A stretch of DNA of 64,000 nucleotides from Trichopria drosophilae (Eukaryota > Arthropoda > Insecta > Hymenoptera > Diapriidae), in contig CM059587.1 of NCBI GenBank assembly GCA_030407085.1, positions 97,831,001 to 97,895,000 of the forward strand, written 5' to 3'. Under the pieces are notes generated by a model. That model was not told the origin of the DNA and made no database searches. It saw only the letters and a list, made by a program, of their open reading frames with translations. Made by a program: the position numbers and the translations under genes. Shown in pieces: positions 39,801 through 48,800 of the stretch. Numbering within the stretch: position 1 is the stretch's first letter; each line of letters opens with the position of its first letter.

Positions 39801-42800
39801 CAATAAATAAAGCAGAATAAATAAAATTAAATATTATTATAGATATTTACAAAAACTACAATGATTTGCAAAATGTGATATAAGATAAATCAATTATCTC
39901 ACCACAATAATAACAATAAAAATCATGTATTTATTAATGAACTTTTACAATAATACACTGAATAACGAGGCTATTTCCCACTTCTAAAAAGTTATATAAA
40001 GCCAGTAAGTCCATAATTTGCAAGATTTAAAAATAGAATTTGGTTCAATCAAGTGCGAAACACCTTTCGTTTCATTCTCGATATCATACAATTTCAAACT
40101 TCACAGAATGCAATGTTTACTTCTCTAAAGTAGCTCATTTTACACTTCAAGAAATCGACGTAGTCTAGAGTATTTGGGGGTTCCAAGCAATAATTATGAA
40201 AATATTGATTTCGCAAATACCCCCTTATTTTCTGTCCGCATTAAGAAAGCCACTTCATTCAGAGTTTTTTCCTCTTTAAGATTAATTGATTCAGATTCAA
40301 TACATTATCTTCATTTTAGAATATCGAGTTTCAATGATTAAATGTCTTGAAATGGTGTTGTTTTTATTTTGGAAAGTCCAGGAACGGTTGGGTTAATATT
40401 ATCGTTTTCCGGTTAGAATTTCAAATGAGAATATTTGGGATGGAACAAACACTGTACAATTAAAAGTGTGCCGCGCTCTGTACGAACCAATTAAAAGTAG
40501 CTCAGTGTTACGACCAGTTACTGGAGCGGATGAAATAGCTATCGTTCTGAGTGGTTTTCAGTTTCCGAGAACTCCCATTCTAAGAACTGAAAAAAAAAAT
40601 TATTTTTACGTTATTATATACACTCTTACAATTTTGCAGAAAATTGTAATAATTGAAAAATTATAGAAGCCCAAAACCTCTAAGAACGTGAATGAACATA
40701 TGCAAATTGAAGATAAATTTTCCACAATAAAAATATAACATAAAATGATTTTTCATATATATATTTCTTATGTTTTTGAGGGGTTTAGGTTATTTCAAGT
40801 TATTTCTCAATATTTGTTTACGCCGCTATCAAAAAATTAGATCGATAAATTTCACATGGTTGCAATCCGTATAACGGTGTCCGTTTAATCAACTTTTTTG
40901 TGCGGCTTCTCCAAAAAAGTTCCGCCATACAAGCAGATGGAATACAGAATAAAGACAAGGAAAGTTGTTTTGTTTGTTTTACTAGTGTTTCTCTGAAAGA
41001 TCAAGAAACTTGTTATGGAGTATATTACAGAGATCATTAATTTACTACAAGCTATATAGAGAATAATACACTGAATCCGTAAGAAAAATACATTTTTACA
41101 TTACACGACGCGGTTTAATTCTAGACTTTATCAGTGTCTGACCTATACGGCGTGTTACTACTGGAGTTCAATAACCTCAAAAAAATAACAAACTCGACAT
41201 TGGGGTTGTACATATTTTTACTAATAACGAATATAAATTCATTCAAGAAGTGGTATGCGATCACATTTACACGGATAAATAATTCTAAGTATAAATAGTG
41301 TAATTTAAATCCTAAAATTTAAGGGGGGAAAGTTTAAAATCTACCGAAACGAGGTAGATTTTTAAGAATTTTTTTTTTGAGGTGAATGAGTTTTGTTTTT
41401 TTATTGAAAATCTTTTATTATGAGTTAGATGCATCCTTAGTATACGATATGATTTTTTTTGTTAACTCGCAAAATGGTGGTGCTGTACTCCGTCAAACTC
41501 GAGTGTTTTTGAAATTTGCTTGCAGAATGGCGGCTTTATTTTTTATCTGTAACCAAAAATCAAAGGACGTGTTGTTAGTAACATTATTTTTAATACTGCA
41601 AACCTATAAAACAAAAAAAAGTAATTTCTACAAAAATGAGAGATTTTTAAAAATTGACTGTTTTTTGATAATTAATTTGTTTGAATGAATTCCGTAATAT
41701 GCATTAAAAAACCCCAACCATAGGTTTGGAGTATAGCCAGATGTTTGAGGAAGATCTCAACAAAATTTCAAAGCAATCGAATAATTATTTTTTGAGTTAT
41801 CGTGCAAGCAGTATGAAAAAATGTTTTTTCGAGAAAAGTGAGTTTAAAGCTGCCGTGCGCTATAAAACCTGCAGTCGAAAATATGCTGACATTTCAAAAT
41901 TAATAAAGATTTTGTTTTTTTTTTTAAGGAGATGTTCTAGAACAAGTACAACAATTTTCAAAACATAAAAAAAAACAATTTTCGGGACCTTCCCCCTTTA
42001 ACGGTCCATTGAATCTGTGAAATAGAATTCGAGAGACGCTATTGAGTGTCATTTAAACATTAGTTATTACAATCTATTTATGTATTTAAAGACTCTGGCC
42101 GGAGATTTCAGTAGTTAGAGACCACAGAAAGATGAAAAAATGTCGATTTTCGAAATATTTCTCATTTAACTCATTTCGCAAAATAACTAAGAAATTATTA
42201 TGCTAGAAAAGACGTGTATTTTTCACCCATTTTTTAATTTTTTTTTAATCAATGGAGACCATAAGAAGCTGTACAAATTTACTAAATACTAATAAATCAA
42301 GTTTCCGAAGATGGATAAGTATTATATACATATTATACATTTTATATTTGATATCTTATAAATTTGTAAGGATTAAAAATAAAATAATTTAGTACTAGGG
42401 CAGAAAACTTCGTTCATTCAAGAAGATTACACTGGGAACTACTTCTCACTTCTTTGTATTAGTGTATTCGAAATAAGGGCTCTAAAAACCTTTCATTGCT
42501 TACTAAAATAATTATGTATTTAACATAATGGTATCATTGAAATTATATTTTTTAAAACTGAATAAAAATGCAATATTCCTCTCTGAAAACCAAAATATTT
42601 CTTATATTTTAAAAATAAAGTGCTCTTGATCTGTACTTGATGGAGATTACAACGGCCCCCAAACGCTAAATTTTAATTTTTACACCGGAATTGTAATCTG
42701 CAACCTCAAAAGCATGTTATAAAAGATTTATATCAAAGAAAAATACATCTTTGTACTTGTATCATCCGATATCAGACAGATTTGATCAGAGAAGCGACAA

Positions 42801-45800
42801 AGGTGAGCAGTAGTAACAGATAGTTCGAGCAAGACGAAATTTTAGGTATAAAAATGAATTACCATTCAAGGCAATATTCTTTGTGAAAGGGAAATTCTAA
42901 TCTTTATTGTAAATATTGGAAAAAATTACCTTTTTGCTACTTTAACCTCACTCTAGAAAGAAGCAAGACCTAAGAAAAAAATGTCACTATCGGATTCAGC
43001 GACCTCAAATTAATAAAGATAGCCCATTTGATATTTGTAGCACTAAATTGCCTGGATTTTGTTGGCCATTGTGATTAAAAAATCGAATAAAATTAAACGT
43101 GGAATCAATTTAAAAAGACATAGGCAACAGAAATTGTTGAATTTTTTTAAAAATAAGGTGTATATCATATACAATGTTTAAAAAAAATGATCATCGGATA
43201 TAACATTTTTTAATTTATGTCAATCTGAACTGAAATATTCAAATAATACAATAAAATTGTCTAAATAAATAACACTGATGATTTTTTGGAGACAACCGAA
43301 AAATATGTTGCCCTAAGAATGTTTCGATTTCCGTTTCAGGGACGATGGTACCGATATTGGGACCAAGAAAACTCGACAATTCGACCGCAGGTTTCAGCAA
43401 GTGGAAATTCATGTCTGTAGCCGCATGGGGCGAGAATCCCGGCGGAATCTGGTCGCTAGATATATTTGACAAGGTAAATAAGAAAAGAACGCATTCACGC
43501 TCGAGCGCGCGTTCGGCAAATCCCAACCTCCAATAGTTCGTTCCTATAGGTTGGGTCTATTGTTCCATAAACTCCACGCAAGCTCGCACGTATACATTCC
43601 GGATTAAAAAAAAGCACGCGCCAACAATGATAACCACAACGAGAGAAAAAAGAACTGTTAGTGGCAGCGAACTTTTCTCTTCTTTCCTCTTTTGGAATTA
43701 CGTTTGAAGAAATACTCGAGAGAGCTTTTATAATTCCTGCGAAAACGCTGCTGATCCTTTTCTTGGCAATTTATGGTAGTTTATCGCGAAGAATAGCACG
43801 AATGTCGGACATTAAATGCCAGTATACGCTCAAAGTTTCGTTACTATTGTTGTCTTTTTATCCACTTATCGCACAGTTGCCTTTTGTACTCTAGACGTTA
43901 TATTTAATTAATTTTTACGACACTTTTAATTGACCAAATTAGTAACTACTTATTATTTTGAGGACAGAGATATCTTTATGTTTACTGCATATCGAATATT
44001 ATTTATAATTATGTTTTACGCATATTCCATTGTAAAAATGAATAATTGTTCAGCAATAAAACCATGTCTAAGAAATCTTTGAAAAAATGGAACCCAAGCT
44101 TTATAGTCAGCTGTAGTTGGTTTTTGACCTCGAGATGGAACCTCCGAATCGCATAAATTCAGTTAGTACATGAAAACTAACACTTTAACCCATTAACGCC
44201 CAAGAGGACACAAATTTCACCAAGATTTTCGGAATATTTCTTGACATTAAAAACCAATTCAAAAAATTTTAGACAAAACATTTTGGACGTAAAATTGATC
44301 GATCTTTCCGAATCTGCTGTTAAAAAATCAATCGAGCCCATTCCAAAAAGGTTATGCTTGGTTTTTCATAAAAAAAATCAGATTTTTTGAAAATAAAGTT
44401 GGAAACTGTCAAAATAGAGGCACAAACACAAAAAGAATGGCGAAAAGCTCTTGAATATTTTATTCGAAAATGATAGACTTTTGGAAAATATGTCGTTGAA
44501 CAAAAAGTTCTTAGAATTGATAAAAATATACGCTCAAGCTTTTCACAGTCACATCATAGTTTCCAAATAAAAAATTTATAAACTTTTCAAAACATAGGGA
44601 AACCGGAATTTTTTTATTCGAAAATGATACACTTTCGCAAAAAATGTTGCGAAACAAAAAGTTCTTAGAATAAATCAAAGAAAACCCCGACATTTTTTCA
44701 AAATTTTACGATTTTCAAATGAAGAAAAGTGTTTTAAAAATTTTGAATAAATTTAAGCGTATTCTCTTATCAATTCTAAGAACTTTTCGTTCAGCGACAT
44801 GTTTTTCGAAAGCCTATCATTTTCGAATAAAAAATTCAGGATCTTTTCGTGTTTGAGCCGCCATTTTGACAGTTTCCAACTTTATTTTCAAAATGCTATC
44901 ATGCACATTTCAAAGTTAAAGGTTCGAGGACATTACATTTTCACTGATCATTGATCTCCCTAACCGTTTTCAATGTGAAAATGCCGATTAAAAAATATTT
45001 GTCAGTGAAAAAATCTGATTTTTTTTGTGAAAAACCAAGCATAACATTTTTGGAATGGGCTCGATTGATTTTTTAACAGCAGATTCGGAAAGATCGATCA
45101 ATTTTACGTCGAAAATGTTTTGTCTAAAATTTTTTGAATTGGTTTTTAATGTCAAGAAATATTCCGAAAATCTTGGTGAAATTTGTATCCTCTTGGGCGT
45201 TAATGGGTTAAAATCAAATTTCTTTATCGTGTGGAAAACTTGAAGAAATCTTTATTAAAGTCGAGGATTTTACAAAGGAATGTGCAGTATTCTAACTAGC
45301 GATATAATAATAGTGTATTATAATAGTGTAACTGTGTATTTTCCGCAATAGCGAGGACTATTACTACTGAGTCTATTACGTCAACTTCATGGATGATTTT
45401 TCAACTATCCCACGTGATAAAACAATCGCATTTTCTATTACAATTTAATTATCATCTTACTCTAACCGATTTTACCGGTTTAGAAGGTTCCATCCCCATG
45501 GAATCATCAACTAGAGACATTTTACTCGTGTTATATTGGTCCCACGACTATTCAGCTACATAATGCAAGACTGTTTAACAACAAAAAAATATCGAATATT
45601 TGCAAAAACGTTTTTATGGGTCTTAAATTGTAGTATTTCCACCAAAATTGGCAATATCCAGAAAAATTTATTAAACATTTCATCAGAATTGAAAGTACAA
45701 AAAAAAATTACGAAATTCAACATTTTAATGACAACTAAGAGAATATAATAAATTGGGTACAGTAGTTGAAAGCTTTATTTTTGTACTTCTAAACATGTTC

Positions 45801-48800
45801 TATGCATTTTTGTCACTATCTTCAAAGTATTCAGTGACCTGACACATTTTTTAGGGAGTTCTAAAATTACAGTATTTCCAAAAAAATTGGCAGTATCCCA
45901 CACAAATTTATTCAACTTTTTGTCAGAATTGAAAGGCAGTAGAAAAAAGTTACAAAATTCAACATTTAATATTGTAATAATGTATGCAATATAACTGAAG
46001 ACAGACAGTGTTTATTTAACCAACTACAATTTTCGTCTTTTATTTATTATAAATATTCCTTATAATTTAGGAGCTGGTGGACTTTTTGGTGACTGATTTT
46101 TATCACTAAAATTATTTTATCGTGTTATTATGGACATGTGTGGCGAGTATGGATAGATGACAATGTCAGTTCACGACAGAGCGCACATTTAAAAGGGTTT
46201 TAAATTTATTTAGAGTAAACATGATTAATTTTATGTAAAGTAGTGTTTAATTTCTTGATAATTTAATACGTTCGGACAATTGAAAATGAAGTTCCCGACC
46301 ACATAGTCGAATGAGTGGCATTCATATTTTGAATTGTTATATTTGGTTCATAGGATATTTTTTAGGATGACACTTTTTTCATCAAGCTGATTTTTTTACT
46401 ACAAATTCATAACACATTGACACGGGTAAAAACAATAATCTCCGACAATTTAATCGATAAAAAGCTGATGTCTGATAATAATTAATTCTCCCACTATTCT
46501 GTTTTGTCAATTATATATATTTAGTAAATATGGCACCCAAAATACGTAAAAAAATATCTACCATAAAGAAATCAGTCACCCTAGCTAAATACGTTTTCAT
46601 TATAATATGCCCATTTCAATAAAAATAAACGCTTATAACATTTATGTCACTTTAAGAAATGGCACAATTTCGTACTCCTTATTTTAATATTTTAACATAA
46701 GAAGAATGCTACATTAAAAATGCTATGTTAAAAACGTTGAATATAACGTATGTCTAAATTGTATCAGTGTGAATTCATCAACATTATAACAACACTCTTA
46801 AATATTTTAGAAATTTTAAATTTGAACAATCTCATCCAAAATAATCTGAGGTCATTGAATATAAAATATTTTGTTTAAAAAGTATCAACCCGATTTTGTG
46901 TAGTAATCAGAATATTTTAAATGAAACTTTTGAAACACGTATTCCGAAGGGAACTCGATACCAATACTTCGAAGTAGAACGGATTAAAAAGTCTATAATG
47001 GATTGAAATATTTAATTAAAAACAATCTAAGATATGTTGTTAAGAAATATGACCTAAATATATATATATATTTTTTTAAGCCGTTTATAATATTGTATAA
47101 AAGTACGCTTTTTCAATATGATTAATAATTCTGATAAATAAATATATTAAAGTGTTGAATGTCTCTAGATTGGTCCGGAAGATAACAATGGTACGATAGG
47201 GGAATTCACTTTGATTCTTCACGGAACGAAAGAAGCGCCTCAATATCGCAAAATTGGGCCACGGATATACGACGATGATTACAATCGAGTTCGAAAAACG
47301 GTGAGTATCTTGATACACATCGCACATCATAAATCATTTTCTGATATATAAGTAAGGGATACGAAATAAAAAAAAATTATCTTTATTTTCTACGAAATCT
47401 ACTTAAGATAGACATGCTTAGTAAATATATTTCTGTTGTGGTATGTAAATAAAAACATTTGTATAGATTTTTTATGACACTGTTACTTACAAAATTTGTG
47501 TCAGTTTTTTAACCAATATGATATTTAATTATAATGGAATAAATTATTGTATTAATAAATTTTCCACATTAGTTGTTGGCTATGAAACAAACGAACCTTG
47601 TAAATTATCGAATTCTACCAATGTCAATAACTTTATGGGGTAAATAGAGGGGAAGCTGCTTAGCGTATAACATAATATTAATTATAACACCGTAATAGTA
47701 GTTAATCGCATCAAATTTTGATTGAATTAGTTTGTTAGAATGTCTGGAATAATCGCCTTACATGAGCCACTGAATCAACGTAGTATATTACTAGAAACAA
47801 TTAATTCCATGCCAGTATTTATCATTGTATATGATTCGAAATGTGGAAGACTTTATGAATTTATGCTATTATTACTTTGTGATATTTCAAAGGAAAACTA
47901 TTTTTATTGTGAAATAAAAAAACTATTCTAATAAATAGTCACTAAATTACGTACCTCAAAAAGGCTATATATGATACTTATTTAAGTCAACTTGTCTTTT
48001 TCACTGTTAGATCTTTGCTCTCTGTCAAGATTTTTTATGTCAAAAATGATATTCACATTTGTGTAATTTTTTTTTAAATCATCGTGAGTTTTTTTGATTT
48101 TTAAAGTATAAATGGAGAGATGTGTTTACTTGATAAATCTTATTTAAGCTTTAACCCAAATTTTAAAAAGTTTTCAATATATTTGGAAATATTTGTTTTC
48201 TTTGATTTTTTTCTCCACAATCAGAATAGTAGAATTCTATTCATACTCTGAAGATAAGTGAAGAAACTTTTTATATTTTAAGAAGAAATTTTACTCTTAT
48301 AACCCACTTTATTTTAAAGACCTCAAAATGGCGATTCCGATAAAAATTTCTCAAAAAAATTTCAGGACGCTCTATATTAAAAAATTATCAGCTGCTTTAA
48401 AAAAATGCTCGGAACGAAATGTTTTTGGAATTCATCAAATATTTTGTAATTGTACAGGATTTAACCAATATTTTGAGAAATTTGTTATTTCAATTTTTAT
48501 GCAATTTTTTAATCATTTTTTGTCGTTTATGTTTTTTTTTCAGAAAGTTCATTGTTTGAAATTTCTTTGAACGAAAATTATGAATCTTTGGAGGAAATTG
48601 CAAACAACAACAAAAAATGATATTTTTCATAGAATGTATGAAAAATTTTTCGTAAATATTTGAAATTTGTAGAAAAATTAAAATAAAAAGCTCTGAAATT
48701 ATTTTTTACAAATTCTGGAAAAATGTTAAGATAAGAGTATTTTGTTCTTAGCATTTTTTGAAAAAAAGATATCAGGACATTCGTCTAATTTTATATGAAA

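Larger units (their letters stand above)
38199..43339. other. Intron after exon 9 (5.1 kb)
   Basis: Holds a 314-bp foldback (38637-38950) and a possible element with GGGGGAA ends (41323-41996). The 39000-40400 stretch is strongly AT-rich. The ORF around 40466-40660 has no recognised relative. Confidence 0.5.
43474..47168. other. Intron after exon 10 (3.7 kb)
   Basis: Holds a TTAA-flanked foldback (44189-45207), a doubled repeat (45625-45970) and a possible element with TGACTGATTT ends (46088-46581). Confidence 0.55.
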
